Shown here piece by piece: positions 1-7,755 of a DNA stretch of 64,000 nt. The notes under the pieces are model-generated. The model was not told the origin of the DNA and ran no database searches. It worked only from the letters and a program-made list of their open reading frames with translations. A program made the translations under genes and the position numbers. Source of the DNA: Acinetobacter junii CIP 64.5 (GTDB lineage: Bacteria > Pseudomonadota > Gammaproteobacteria > Pseudomonadales > Moraxellaceae); assembly GCF_000368765.1 (NCBI RefSeq), contig NZ_KB849653.1, positions 229,366-293,365 on the forward strand. The letters are read 5' to 3'. Numbering within the stretch: position 1 is the first letter of the stretch; each line of letters begins with the position of its first letter.

Positions 1-252
1 AAGCAGAATTTAAAACTGAAGTCATTTCTAGGTCGAAGCCGCAATGCGATACAAACGCAAATATGGATTGCATTAATTGCCTATTTGCTGGTGAACTTCG
101 CTAAACACATGGCACAAGAAGGATGGAGTGTTCAGCGTTTACTGAGAATTATTCAGGTCAATTTATTTGAAAGGAAACTTTTAAGGTCACTCTTTGTGCC
201 TGATAAAAAATGGCGAAAACAAGAAGAACCTCAATTGAGGTTCTTCTTTTGA
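1..252 (+). CDS. IS4-family transposase, C-terminal end (cut by window edge)
   Basis: An open frame runs in from the left edge and stops with TGA at 250-252 (83 codons visible). The segment FLGRSRNAIQTQIWIALIAYLL matches the C-terminal part of IS4-family DDE transposases, where an R/K-rich run follows the catalytic Glu and leads into a hydrophobic helix. The catalytic residues lie outside the window, so intactness cannot be judged. The stop codon sits inside a terminator-like hairpin (222-250). No gene follows on the same strand for 500 bases, and the terminal inverted repeat and target duplication could not be located. Confidence 0.8.
   Translation, partial: KQNLKLKSFLGRSRNAIQTQIWIALIAYLLVNFAKHMAQEGWSVQRLLRIIQVNLFERKLLRSLFVPDKKWRKQEEPQLRFFF
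222..250 (+). terminator. Intrinsic terminator overlapping the transposase stop
   Basis: The arms AGAAGAACCTCA and TGAGGTTCTTCT form a 12-bp stem with almost no loop. A short T-run follows and contains the stop codon of the transposase. It would end the IS transcript and insulate the HopJ-family gene, which converges from the other side. Confidence 0.6.
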
Positions 253-294
253 TATTTGTGGGACAGCAGTGGTTTTAATCCCTCCTTTTTTAGA

Positions 295-627
295 TTATTT
301 TACAGACAATGCCTGACCTTCAAATTTCACACCATCCCAGCCATTTTGCATAAACTGACGAATATTTTGGTGATCTGTTCCTTCAGGTGTTGCGAGCACA
401 GATGCATAATGTTCCGCAAATAAACTTAAAGTATCTGCTTGGTTTAAACCTTCTAATTGAGCAAAACTAAAGACTTTTGCACTTCCTTGGTTCTCAGTTG
501 CAGCATTAAATTGAGCGCCATTTTGAAAAGCCGTAGGTGTGTGTTGATAACGTGCTTCAATAAAGGCAATAACATCAGCAAATTTTGCAGAACCATCTTT
601 CAGTTGTGCCAATAAGGTTTGAGCCAT
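295..627 (-). CDS. HopJ type III effector-family protein
   Basis: This 110-residue protein starts MAQTLLAQLKDG; an upstream in-frame ATG would add 13 residues unlike the family, so the internal ATG is preferred. It belongs to the HopJ-like family (named from a Pseudomonas syringae effector but widespread in free-living gammaproteobacteria with no secretion system link). Visible family features are the FxDVIAFIEARY helix, the central NQGSAKVFSFAQL segment and the C-terminal HQNIRQFMQNGWDGVKFEG motif. No signal peptide or membrane segment is seen. It is monocistronic. The biochemical function is unknown and effector activity should not be assumed. Confidence 0.8.
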   Translation of the reverse strand: MAQTLLAQLKDGSAKFADVIAFIEARYQHTPTAFQNGAQFNAATENQGSAKVFSFAQLEGLNQADTLSLFAEHYASVLATPEGTDHQNIRQFMQNGWDGVKFEGQALSVK

Positions 628-766
628 TTTAAAATTCCATGTGTATAAAATGAATGTGAGCATCATACCATCGAATCAAGAAAGTTGATGTTTGATGCTG
701 TGGAAACTAGACCGAATAGGGCAAGCTGTTTATGCTGTAAATGATAAATCAAATGTATAAATAATA

Positions 767-1615
767 ATGAATCGACATCATTTTAAAGTACCTAAACACA
801 AGCCTTTCCTCCGTTATTTTAGCTTGCTGCTTAGCTGTCAATTTATCTTGACTGTGCGTCGCTTTTTCATGCGTCTATTACCTTTTATACGATTTGAAAG
901 TCAGGTCAGTCATATTGTGTATTTATCATGGTTAGTTGATATCGAGCAGGTTCGAGAACGCTATCCTGAGCTGGTTCATTTGTGGGAAAGGCAGGGCAAA
1001 ACAGTTTTTACCATTCTCAGTTACCAACATCATCATTTTGGCTTTCGTTTTCTTGGTCCATTTCGACGTTGGATGCCTTCTCCCCGACAAAGTAACTGGC
1101 GTTTTTATCTCAATGATACGGCACCTAAAACGGTCATTTTTGAACAGGTTTTGATTGACCATGCTTTATATGTTGTTGGTGGTCGTCTTGCAAGCGATGT
1201 AATGCCTGCCCAATATGCTGCAAAGTTCGAGCATGAATTTGATTCTAAACAGCAGGCTATTCAGACGGAGGTTTATCTAGATCAAGATTATTCTTTTAAG
1301 AGCCATGTCGGTATTCGACAGGAAAAAAGTTTACCTGCAACATGGCAGAATTTATTTGATTCATGGGCGGATGCTGTGCATTTTCTAGTTGATCAAGATC
1401 ATGCATGGGCAGAGTGGGTTGATCAGCCCCAACGAATGTCGCAAGGTGATATTCAAATGCCAGTCTGCTTCGAGCAAATTCAAGCCGCAGAAGTACTTGC
1501 TCTAAGCCCCCCTGAACTGCTAAAGCAGTTCCAAATAGACGCTGATGCAGATGTTTTTGCTTTTGTAATTCCTGCTCTAGATTTTCACGTCTTGAATGAA
1601 AAAATATTAAATTGA
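767..1615 (+). CDS. DUF2071/YqjF-like conserved protein
   Basis: This 282-residue protein has no recognisable catalytic motif. The segment VYLSWLVDIEQVRERYPELV followed by a conserved core with FTILSYQHHHFGFRFLGP resembles the DUF2071 (YqjF-like, COG3361) fold, in which a short 'x-W-x-V-D' strand opens the domain. The N-terminal 30 residues are basic and hydrophobic but are not a convincing signal peptide, and no clear Shine-Dalgarno sequence precedes the ATG at 767. A start at the Met near residue 35 is possible. The gene is followed directly by the fluoride riboswitch region. Function is unknown; the family assignment is by pattern only. Confidence 0.55.
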   Translation: MNRHHFKVPKHKPFLRYFSLLLSCQFILTVRRFFMRLLPFIRFESQVSHIVYLSWLVDIEQVRERYPELVHLWERQGKTVFTILSYQHHHFGFRFLGPFRRWMPSPRQSNWRFYLNDTAPKTVIFEQVLIDHALYVVGGRLASDVMPAQYAAKFEHEFDSKQQAIQTEVYLDQDYSFKSHVGIRQEKSLPATWQNLFDSWADAVHFLVDQDHAWAEWVDQPQRMSQGDIQMPVCFEQIQAAEVLALSPPELLKQFQIDADADVFAFVIPALDFHVLNEKILN

Positions 1616-1698
1616 ACATCAAGTTGTGGATAACTGAAGCGTTATACACAGAAAAAAACATAAGTTGAGTTGTTCAAAATCTATGTTATTTTAGGATG

Positions 1699-1752
1699 AA
1701 GGAGATGGTATTCCTCCTTTTACAAACCGCCAAACTGGCTAATGATGCCTAC
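1699..1752 (+). promoter_or_regulatory. Fluoride riboswitch (crcB motif) aptamer
   Basis: The sequence matches the crcB-motif consensus in order. P1 is AAGGAG (1699-1704) paired with CTCCTT (1714-1719) around the conserved GATGG...TTC. Then come AACCGCC, a short P2 (GCCA 1729-1732 with TGGC 1736-1739), AATGATGCC and the terminal CTAC. It lies 124 bases upstream of crcB, the classical target gene. Fluoride binding with Mg2+ is known to turn such switches on. Nothing else in the leader explains these conserved blocks. Confidence 0.9.
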
Positions 1753-1776
1753 GTTGTCCTGTACAGGGAGCGTAGG
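1748..1776 (+). promoter_or_regulatory. Alternative hairpin competing with the fluoride aptamer
   Basis: CCTACG (1748-1753) is the conserved 3' end of the aptamer. It can instead pair with CGTAGG (1771-1776), enclosing the self-complementary CCTGTACAGG. The two structures are mutually exclusive, as expected for an expression platform. No T-run follows, so control of translation or of Rho access is more likely than intrinsic termination. Confidence 0.55.
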
Positions 1777-1779
1777 TTT

Positions 1780-1872
1780 ATGCGCGCTCTGTTTATCTTC
1801 TGGAGTCCGCAGATGGCAAAAGTACTCTCTATGTTTAATGCATTACTGTCTCCAAATCTGAGTTTGGAGTAA
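1780..1872 (+). CDS. Possible 30-residue leader ORF between riboswitch and crcB
   Basis: An ATG at 1780, 9 bases after AGGGAG, opens a 30-codon frame (begins MRALFIFWSPQMAK) that ends at TAA 1870-1872, three bases before the crcB ATG. Its stop lies next to the crcB Shine-Dalgarno sequence, so its translation could melt the hairpin that hides that site. It could equally be a chance frame; no known family is recognised. Ribosome profiling or conservation of the frame in relatives would decide. Confidence 0.3.
   Translation: MRALFIFWSPQMAKVLSMFNALLSPNLSLE
1850..1869 (+). promoter_or_regulatory. Hairpin sequestering the crcB ribosome-binding site
   Basis: CTCCAAA (1850-1856) pairs with TTTGGAG (1863-1869). 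The GGAG in the 3' arm is the Shine-Dalgarno sequence of crcB, whose ATG is at 1876. An upstream CTGGAG (1800-1805) could pair with the 5' arm and free the site. This suggests translational control downstream of the fluoride aptamer. Confidence 0.55.
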
Positions 1873-1875
1873 ATC

Positions 1876-2256
1876 ATGTACTATCCACTTATCTCAATTG
1901 CATTAGGATCAATCTTAGGTGCTTGGCTACGTTGGTTGATTGGTTTAAAGCTCAATCCTATTTTTCCAGCGATTCCATTGGGTACAGTCACCGTAAATTT
2001 TATTGGTGGTTTTATTATTGGATTTGCAATTTCATATTTTTCACAAAGCGCACTTAGTCCAAATTATAAGTTATTTGTGATCACAGGGTTTTGTGGTGCA
2101 TTAACGACTTTTTCAACCTTTTCAGCAGAGATCATTGCATTATTGCAACAAGGCAAACTGAGCTATGCTGTTGCTGCGATTGTTATTCACGTGATTGGTT
2201 CACTCGTCTTTACTTTGATTGGCATGAGCTTGCATCAGTGGTTGAGTGCTGCGTAG
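1876..2256 (+). CDS. crcB: Fluoride exporter (Fluc channel) CrcB
   Basis: This 126-residue inner-membrane protein has four hydrophobic segments, the usual length and topology of Fluc/CrcB fluoride channels, which work as antiparallel dimers to release cytoplasmic fluoride. Visible family marks are the channel-lining Asn41 in TVTVNFIGGF and the GFCGALTTFSTFSAE block (71-85) containing the Phe-box and Na+-binding TM3 break. It follows a fluoride riboswitch and is 16 bases upstream of a DUF190 gene, forming a fluoride-resistance operon. The start is fixed by the GGAG seven bases upstream. Confidence 0.95.
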   Translation: MYYPLISIALGSILGAWLRWLIGLKLNPIFPAIPLGTVTVNFIGGFIIGFAISYFSQSALSPNYKLFVITGFCGALTTFSTFSAEIIALLQQGKLSYAVAAIVIHVIGSLVFTLIGMSLHQWLSAA

Positions 2257-2271
2257 TTCGGGAGAGAACTT

Positions 2272-2604
2272 ATGAATGGATTCTTAATTACCTTTTATGC
2301 TGAACGCAGTCGAATGTACCAAGGTCAACCGATTGTTGAATGGTTATTGTCTGTTGCCCAACAAATGAAGTTGGGAGGTGCAACAGTCATAAATGCAACA
2401 CATGGTATGGATCATCGCGGGCAAATTCATTCTGCAGGATTTTTTGAGTTGGCTGATCAGCCTGTTCAAATTCAATTCGCCGTGAATGATGAACAGGCTA
2501 CAGCGTTGTTTAAATTTCTTGAAGATAAAGCGATTTCTCTATTTTATGTCAAGCAGGCTGTTGAATATGGTGTGATTGGACAATCATCACTGCGAGATGG
2601 ATGA
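2272..2604 (+). CDS. DUF190 protein in fluoride operon
   Basis: This 110-residue soluble protein of the DUF190 family often accompanies crcB genes and has a PII-like ferredoxin fold. The first half shows the family pattern LITFYAERSRMYQGQPIVEWLL and the glycine-rich GGATVINATHGMDHRG. The C-terminal half is more divergent. The start lies 16 bases after crcB with GGAGAG upstream, so the two are very likely co-translated from the riboswitch transcript. Its biochemical role is unknown; a sensory or modulating role for the channel is inference from association. Confidence 0.85.
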   Translation: MNGFLITFYAERSRMYQGQPIVEWLLSVAQQMKLGGATVINATHGMDHRGQIHSAGFFELADQPVQIQFAVNDEQATALFKFLEDKAISLFYVKQAVEYGVIGQSSLRDG

Positions 2605-2617
2605 CAAATTTTTGACA

Positions 2618-2660
2618 TAAAAAAAGAAGTCTAAGTGGAGGAGATATAACCTTAGACTTC
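2618..2660 (-). terminator. Intrinsic terminator of rpmE2
   Basis: GAAGTCTAAG (2626-2635) pairs with CTTAGACTTC (2651-2660). On the minus strand the stem is followed by a run of seven T (plus-strand A-run 2619-2625). It lies about 40 bases past the rpmE2 stop. Confidence 0.8.
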
Positions 2661-2698
2661 GAATGCTTCTAATGTACAGCGTCAAACTTAAAATAAGA

Positions 2699-2953
2699 TT
2701 AAGCTTTACGACTAAAACGACCAAATCGTTTATTGAAGCTCGCAACACGACCTTCGTTGCTTGCTTGACGTACTTCGCCTGTATAAAACGGATGTGATGC
2801 GCTTGAAATATCTAGCGTCACATAAGGGTAAACTTGACCTTGATATTCTTTAGTCTGTTTGGTTTGGATCGTGCTACCAATCAAGAAGTAAGCATCGGCA
2901 TTGGTATCGTGAAATAGTACTTGTTGGTAAGCAGGGTGAATATCTTTACGCAT
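2699..2953 (-). CDS. rpmE2: 50S ribosomal protein L31 type B (zinc-independent)
   Basis: This 84-residue protein begins [20 protein letters not shown] and has the ASHPFYTG and [13 protein letters not shown] blocks typical of L31 type B. It has no cysteine, unlike the zinc-ribbon L31A paralogue. It replaces the zinc-containing form on the 50S subunit during zinc limitation and so releases zinc. A Zur box just upstream (2978-2996) fits that role. It is monocistronic with its own terminator. The start is supported by AGGAGT upstream on the minus strand. Confidence 0.95.
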   Translation of the reverse strand: MRKDIHPAYQQVLFHDTNADAYFLIGSTIQTKQTKEYQGQVYPYVTLDISSASHPFYTGEVRQASNEGRVASFNKRFGRFSRKA

Positions 2954-2977
2954 TTTTAAGACTCCTAAAATTTTATA

Positions 2978-2996
2978 GAAATGTTATAACATAACA
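2978..2996 (-). promoter_or_regulatory. Zur box upstream of rpmE2
   Basis: GAAATGTTATAACATAACA matches the gammaproteobacterial Zur consensus, with the hallmark GTTATAACATAAC core. It starts 24 bases before the rpmE2 start codon, overlapping where the promoter should be. Zinc-loaded Zur is expected to repress zinc-independent L31B. Confidence 0.85.
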
Positions 2997-3095
2997 ATAT
3001 ATGAAGTCAATTTTGAGTATTTCAAGTTTTGATTTGAAATGACATATAGATTTTCGTTTTTCGATTAAGTAAGGGAGCACTTAGTTTTAATAAAT

Positions 3096-4388
3096 TTAAC
3101 TAGGTACGAGTTCTTCAAATAAATCGTTCAGATTGTCATGCACTTTGAGATGAATGAGATTCCAATAATGTCCAGATACCGTACGATTCACCATCAATGT
3201 ATCGGGAGAAGGTTTAAATACATCCCAATATTTTAAAGATTTTTTCACTAAGCGCATGCCATCATGATGTGAAGAGTTTTCTGCAAAATCATAATGTGTA
3301 CTGAGCGGACGTAATAAAATTTCAATCCATTGACTATAAAGTTCGTCAGGGAACTTTTCTTTTTCAGCCAATGCTTTTAATTCGACTAATAAGTCTTCAA
3401 CTTGAGCAATATTCTCTTGTCGAGCAGCATTGACGAGGGATTTAAAATGTTGAACGATCTCAGGCGATAAGGTTTTTACACTGCCATAATCGTAAATAAT
3501 TACGCTGCCATCTTCTCTAAATGCAAAGTTACCTGGGTGTGGATCGCAATGAAATCGTCTTAAAAAGAAAATTTCTTGTCCGAGCGCACGTACGATTCGA
3601 CGACCAATTTGATTGCGTGTTTCGACAGACCACGTACTCGCCGTTTCGATTGATTCACCTTTTTCATAACTGAGAGTGAGTACACGGCGAGATGAATAGT
3701 CTTTATAGACGGTAGGTATAATCACTTGTTGATCGAGTTTTTCATGAAAGGTTTTAAATACTTCTAGATTCTGAGCTTCAATTTCATAGTTCAATTCAGC
3801 TGATAGACTGTCTTGGATTTCTTTAAAAAGTTGATCTTGAAGTTTTTTATCAATCTTTAATACGCCCATTAAACGTAAAGCAAGGCGAACCTGTTTTAAA
3901 TCGCTTTCACAAGCTTGATCGACACCAGGATATTGTACTTTGACTACCACTGCTTGCCCATTCGGCAAAATAGCACGATGCACTTGACCGATGGATGCTG
4001 CTGCAAATGGTTCGGTTTCGAAAGAGCTAAAAATTTGGTTTAAGGGTTTGCCTAACTCTTTTTCGACTTGCTGTTGGATCGCAGCAAAAGGCATGGCAGG
4101 GGCTTGGCGTTGTAACTTAGCAATCGCTTTGGCGACTTCTGGTGGAAAAATATCTTTGTATTGAGAGGCAATCTGTCCGACCTTCATTACAGCACCTTTC
4201 ATTTCTCCAAGTGTATCAGCGATTTGAATTCCGATATCTTGGAAAAGTTGGCTACGTGCTGCATTTTTTTGTTCTTCATCGGCAGTGAGATTTCGAATAG
4301 AGTTAGCCACGCTTTTGCTTGCAATACTTGCGGTCATGCCTGCCAGTTTTAAAAAGCGTTTACCGGAAGAACTCGCATGCTTTGCCAT
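3096..4388 (-). CDS. AarF/ABC1/UbiB-family atypical kinase
   Basis: This 430-residue protein of the ABC1/UbiB/COQ8 family has the signature KxGQ motif (K69-V-G-Q72) in the N-terminal extension and the Ala-rich nucleotide loop AAAS near 129-132. Also visible are the VVVKVQYPG lysine (K150), CDPHPGNFAF near 280 and the metal-binding IIYDYG. No C-terminal membrane helices are seen, unlike UbiB itself, so it is a soluble relative and not the ubiquinone-operon copy. Relatives act as ATPases supporting quinone and lipid metabolism; the substrate here is unknown. It is transcribed alone, and the next gene on this strand lies 180 bases upstream. Confidence 0.85.
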   Translation of the reverse strand: MAKHASSSGKRFLKLAGMTASIASKSVANSIRNLTADEEQKNAARSQLFQDIGIQIADTLGEMKGAVMKVGQIASQYKDIFPPEVAKAIAKLQRQAPAMPFAAIQQQVEKELGKPLNQIFSSFETEPFAAASIGQVHRAILPNGQAVVVKVQYPGVDQACESDLKQVRLALRLMGVLKIDKKLQDQLFKEIQDSLSAELNYEIEAQNLEVFKTFHEKLDQQVIIPTVYKDYSSRRVLTLSYEKGESIETASTWSVETRNQIGRRIVRALGQEIFFLRRFHCDPHPGNFAFREDGSVIIYDYGSVKTLSPEIVQHFKSLVNAARQENIAQVEDLLVELKALAEKEKFPDELYSQWIEILLRPLSTHYDFAENSSHHDGMRLVKKSLKYWDVFKPSPDTLMVNRTVSGHYWNLIHLKVHDNLNDLFEELVPS

Positions 4389-4513
4389 ATTCGTTAGACC
4401 TCAATTGTTTTATCTCAAAGGAATATCTTGATCATAGGGTACAAAACTTAAATTGCCTATAAGAAAATGTTAAGTGATGTAAGTCATTATTTATGAGTAG
4501 GTCGATAATAAAT

Positions 4514-4539
4514 GGAAAGCTCAGTTGTTAGAGCTTTCC
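4514..4539. terminator. Hairpin between abeM and the AarF-like gene
   Basis: GGAAAGCTC (4514-4522) pairs with GAGCTTTCC (4531-4539). It lies 30 bases past the abeM stop on the minus strand, followed there by a T-rich but interrupted stretch (TTTATTAT). It may be a weak terminator of abeM. Confidence 0.45.
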
Positions 4540-4570
4540 ATACCATGAATACGTTAGAAACGAATATTCT

Positions 4571-5920
4571 TTATAGTGTTTTCTCTAAGCGTTGATTGTA
4601 TAAATACAAACGACCAATCAATAATACACAAGCAATCGTTAAGCCAATAATCAAACCTAGCCAAACACCTGCAACACCCCAAATCGTATAACGAGCTAAA
4701 TACAAACCGATTGGGAAAGCAATCACCCAGTATGCCATCAGTGTAATCCACATAGGGGCTTGCGTGTCTTGCATACCACGTAGGCAGCCTGCAGCGCTTA
4801 CTTGCCATGCATCCATTAATTGGTATGCCATTGCAAACCATAGCAGATACATCGCCATTGGAATCACATCTATATCATTGGTATAGATTGCAACGATATA
4901 TGGTCGAGCAGAGGCAATCAGAAGCATCGTGCACAATGCAAAGAATGTCGCACTCATCAATCCTACTTTCTGTGCTTGGCGCATAGCTTGCCAATTCTTT
5001 TCCCCATAATACATTCCGACCCGAATTGTTAAGGCAATCGCTAAGGATAAAGGAATCATAAACAACTGAGATGTGACTGAAATTGCAATTTGATGTGCTG
5101 CAATCGCATTTTCTCCCAGTGGTCCTAATACCAACGCACCTGTGCTAAAAATACTGACCTCAAAGAAAACCGCTAAACCAATTGGAAAGCCAAGTTTTAA
5201 AATTCGTTTAACCCAAGTTGGGTCTATTTTTTCCCATTGCGTAAAAATAGGAGCTTGTTTATATGCACGCGCTTTAGAAATGTATATTGCAAGTGTAATG
5301 AACATTAACCATTGTAGAATCGCTGTCGCAAAGCCACATCCAGCACTGCCTAAAGCTGGTATTGGCCCAAAGCCATACATGAAAATGAAGTTCAGTGGAA
5401 TCAGTACTAAGAGTGCCAATAAACTGATTACTGTGACTGGGCGAGGATGTCCAAGCGCTTCTGAATAGCTACGTAAAGCTGCATACATCATTACAGCAGG
5501 CATACCAAAACCAATCGCATGTAGGAATAGGCTGGCTTTCGGGAGGAGATGCTCTGGTACGCCAAAGTAAGGCAACAAAAGTGGCATACATTGCAAAATA
5601 AACATTGCAACGACACCTAGAATCAATGCTACCCATAAAGATTGACGTGCGATAGTCGGAATTTTTTCAGGTGTTTTAGCACCACGTGCTTCAGCGACGA
5701 GTGGTGTGGTCGCAATCATAATCCCAGCAAACAACAGCATGATAGGAATCCACAGACCTACACCCACAGCAATTGCAGCAAGATCGCCAGCAGAAAGATG
5801 ACCTGCCATAATTGTATCAATCAAGCCTAATCCAGCTTGAGCAAACTGAGTGATCAGTATTGGTAACATCAAATGAAACAGTTGTTTTAATTCATAGCGC
5901 TTGCTGGTTGCTTGTAACAC
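4571..5920 (-). CDS. abeM: MATE multidrug efflux pump AbeM
   Basis: This 449-residue inner-membrane transporter has about 12 hydrophobic helices in two MatE repeats. The N-terminal ELKQLFHLMLPILITQFAQAG, the GLIDTIMAGHLSA segment and the C-terminal AGCLRGMQDTQAPMWITLM block are nearly identical to AbeM of A. baumannii, a NorM-type proton-coupled pump exporting fluoroquinolones, dyes and other cationic drugs. The length matches (448-449). A DMT-family exporter lies 36 bases upstream on the same strand, so the two may be co-transcribed. No dedicated regulator is adjacent. Confidence 0.92.
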   Translation of the reverse strand: MLQATSKRYELKQLFHLMLPILITQFAQAGLGLIDTIMAGHLSAGDLAAIAVGVGLWIPIMLLFAGIMIATTPLVAEARGAKTPEKIPTIARQSLWVALILGVVAMFILQCMPLLLPYFGVPEHLLPKASLFLHAIGFGMPAVMMYAALRSYSEALGHPRPVTVISLLALLVLIPLNFIFMYGFGPIPALGSAGCGFATAILQWLMFITLAIYISKARAYKQAPIFTQWEKIDPTWVKRILKLGFPIGLAVFFEVSIFSTGALVLGPLGENAIAAHQIAISVTSQLFMIPLSLAIALTIRVGMYYGEKNWQAMRQAQKVGLMSATFFALCTMLLIASARPYIVAIYTNDIDVIPMAMYLLWFAMAYQLMDAWQVSAAGCLRGMQDTQAPMWITLMAYWVIAFPIGLYLARYTIWGVAGVWLGLIIGLTIACVLLIGRLYLYNQRLEKTL

Positions 5921-5956
5921 AAAAAATACTCTTATTGATTAAAAACGGAAGAAACG

Positions 5957-6421
5957 TTAGCGCTGTAAAGTGAGTAAAACGCCAATAAAAATAATGATAC
6001 CACCGAGTAAACGCTGCCAGTTGATAGGTGCTTTATCTGTACCTAACCAGCCAAAATGATCGAGCAGCATTGAAATAGCGATCTGACCAAAAATAGCTAA
6101 TCCTGAAAATGTGAGAAAACCTAATTTTGGAGCAGTATAAATACTCATGCTAATCGCATAAACACCGAGAAATCCACCGATCCATAAATACCATGGAATG
6201 TTTGAAAGTTCATGTAAATTTGGTTTCGATGCATCCTGAAAATAGACGAGTGCCGCTAAAACAACAGTACCGATGAGAAACGAAAGAAATGCTGCTTGAA
6301 GGGGGGAGCTTAAATGTTCTCTCAATTGTGAATTTATTGCAGTTTGAAATGCCATTGCAATTCCTACTCCAAAGGCTAAAGGCAGAAAGAGTAGCAATTG
6401 GCTAGAAATTTTCATCATCAT
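5957..6421 (-). CDS. DMT-family (DUF606/YdcZ-like) membrane protein
   Basis: This 154-residue protein has five predicted membrane helices. The pattern GVGIAMAFQTAINSQLREHL followed by SFLIGTVVLAALVYF, the W-rich PWYLWIGGFLGVYAI loop and GLAIFGQIAISMLLDHFGWLG is typical of the DUF606 half-size drug/metabolite transporters, which act as homo- or heterodimers. It reads into abeM after 36 bases. The exact start among the three N-terminal Met codons is undecided. Substrate unknown. Confidence 0.8.
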   Translation of the reverse strand: MMMKISSQLLLFLPLAFGVGIAMAFQTAINSQLREHLSSPLQAAFLSFLIGTVVLAALVYFQDASKPNLHELSNIPWYLWIGGFLGVYAISMSIYTAPKLGFLTFSGLAIFGQIAISMLLDHFGWLGTDKAPINWQRLLGGIIIFIGVLLTLQR

Positions 6422-6554
6422 CTCAATGTAATTGTTCTTCGTTATCTCAGTCTAACTGAATACTTACAGGATGATAAGCCGTGTCTACAGAACCAGCAAC
6501 AGACTCTGTAAGAGTCATGTTAAAATAGCGATGTTCTGTCATTGAGCTTCTACT

Positions 6555-7709
6555 TTGAGTCTGTTAAATCCAATTAATATCCCACTTTCCTTGTATATCC
6601 ATATGCCTTGGTGTGTGCGTAAGTGTCCTTACTGTGACTTCAATTCACATGCCGTGCCTGATGGTCAACTCTCAATGGATTTGGAACAGCAATATTTAAC
6701 AGCATTGGTCGCTGACTTTGAAACACAAGTTGAAATGGCGCAGGGAAGATTAATTCATAGTGTATTTATTGGTGGTGGAACGCCATCATTGATTTCCGCT
6801 CAAGGCTATCAGTGGCTTTTTGATCAGCTTAAAGCACGTTTAAGTTTCTCAGATGATTGTGAGATTACCTTAGAAGCAAACCCTGGAACGGTAGAGCATG
6901 ATCCTTTTGCGGATTATCTTTCTGTTGGGATCAATCGCCTTTCGATAGGTGTGCAAAGCTTTGATACAGAGCACTTACAACGCTTAGGGCGTATCCATTC
7001 CGCGCACAATGCTATGGATGCAATTCAGCAGGCTCGTCAAGCAGGCTTTGAGCGCGTCAATGTAGACCTTATGCATGGTTTACCCTCGCAAACTGTCGAA
7101 CAAGCTCTAACAGATCTTAAGTTGGCTGTAGAGCATGGTGCAACGCATATCAGTTGGTATCAACTTACGATTGAGCCGAATACGGTTTTCTTTCGAACTC
7201 AACCTGCTTTACCGCAAGATGAGATTTTGGAGCAGATTCAAGAACTGGGTGAGGCATATTTAATTGCGAATGGTTTTATTAATTATGAGGTGTCAGCATG
7301 GAGAAAAGCAAAGCCATCAGCCCATAATTTGAATTACTGGCAATTTGGTGATTATTTGGCGATTGGTGCTGGTGCACATGGCAAGGTCACAAGACCTGAT
7401 GGAGTATACCGTTTCCAAAAAACGCGTTTACCAAAAGATTATCTTGCTAAAGTTCCTGCCGAACATCTACAAATGAAACGTATCGAGGCTGATGAGCTAC
7501 CTTTTGAGTTTATGATGAATGCTTTACGTTTGAATGAAGGTGTCGCTGCTGAGCTTTATCAGCAAAGAACAGGTTTAGATTTAAATCACCTGCAAATGCC
7601 ATTGAGTAAATTACGTCAGAAAAAATTATTGCTTGATGATACAAGTAAAATTGCTTGTACTGAGCAGGGGCATATTTTTTTGAATTCAGTCTTAGAATCA
7701 TTTTTATAA
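6555..7709 (+). CDS. hemW: Radical SAM heme chaperone HemW
   Basis: This 384-residue protein carries the radical-SAM cluster motif C20-x3-C24-x2-C27-x-F just after the first strand, GGGTPSLI near 75, and the family block NYWQFGDYLAIGAGAHG. The CxxxCxxCxF form with no fifth Cys is HemW, a heme-binding chaperone related to HemN but without coproporphyrinogen oxidase activity. The frame opens with TTG at 6555. No ATG lies nearer than the Met next to the cluster, so TTG is taken as the start although the Shine-Dalgarno match is poor. It is monocistronic, divergent from the DMT gene. Confidence 0.9.
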   Translation: MSLLNPINIPLSLYIHMPWCVRKCPYCDFNSHAVPDGQLSMDLEQQYLTALVADFETQVEMAQGRLIHSVFIGGGTPSLISAQGYQWLFDQLKARLSFSDDCEITLEANPGTVEHDPFADYLSVGINRLSIGVQSFDTEHLQRLGRIHSAHNAMDAIQQARQAGFERVNVDLMHGLPSQTVEQALTDLKLAVEHGATHISWYQLTIEPNTVFFRTQPALPQDEILEQIQELGEAYLIANGFINYEVSAWRKAKPSAHNLNYWQFGDYLAIGAGAHGKVTRPDGVYRFQKTRLPKDYLAKVPAEHLQMKRIEADELPFEFMMNALRLNEGVAAELYQQRTGLDLNHLQMPLSKLRQKKLLLDDTSKIACTEQGHIFLNSVLESFL

Positions 7710-7712
7710 GAA

Positions 7713-7747
7713 CAAAAACTCCCTTTAACGAGCATCGCTAAAGGGAG
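7713..7747. terminator. Convergent terminator between hemW and the DUF4382 gene
   Basis: CTCCCTTTA (7719-7727) pairs with TAAAGGGAG (7739-7747). The minus strand is followed by TTTTTGTT, making it an intrinsic terminator for the lipoprotein gene. On the plus strand only a weak T-content follows. Confidence 0.75.
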
Positions 7748-7755
7748 CACAAATA

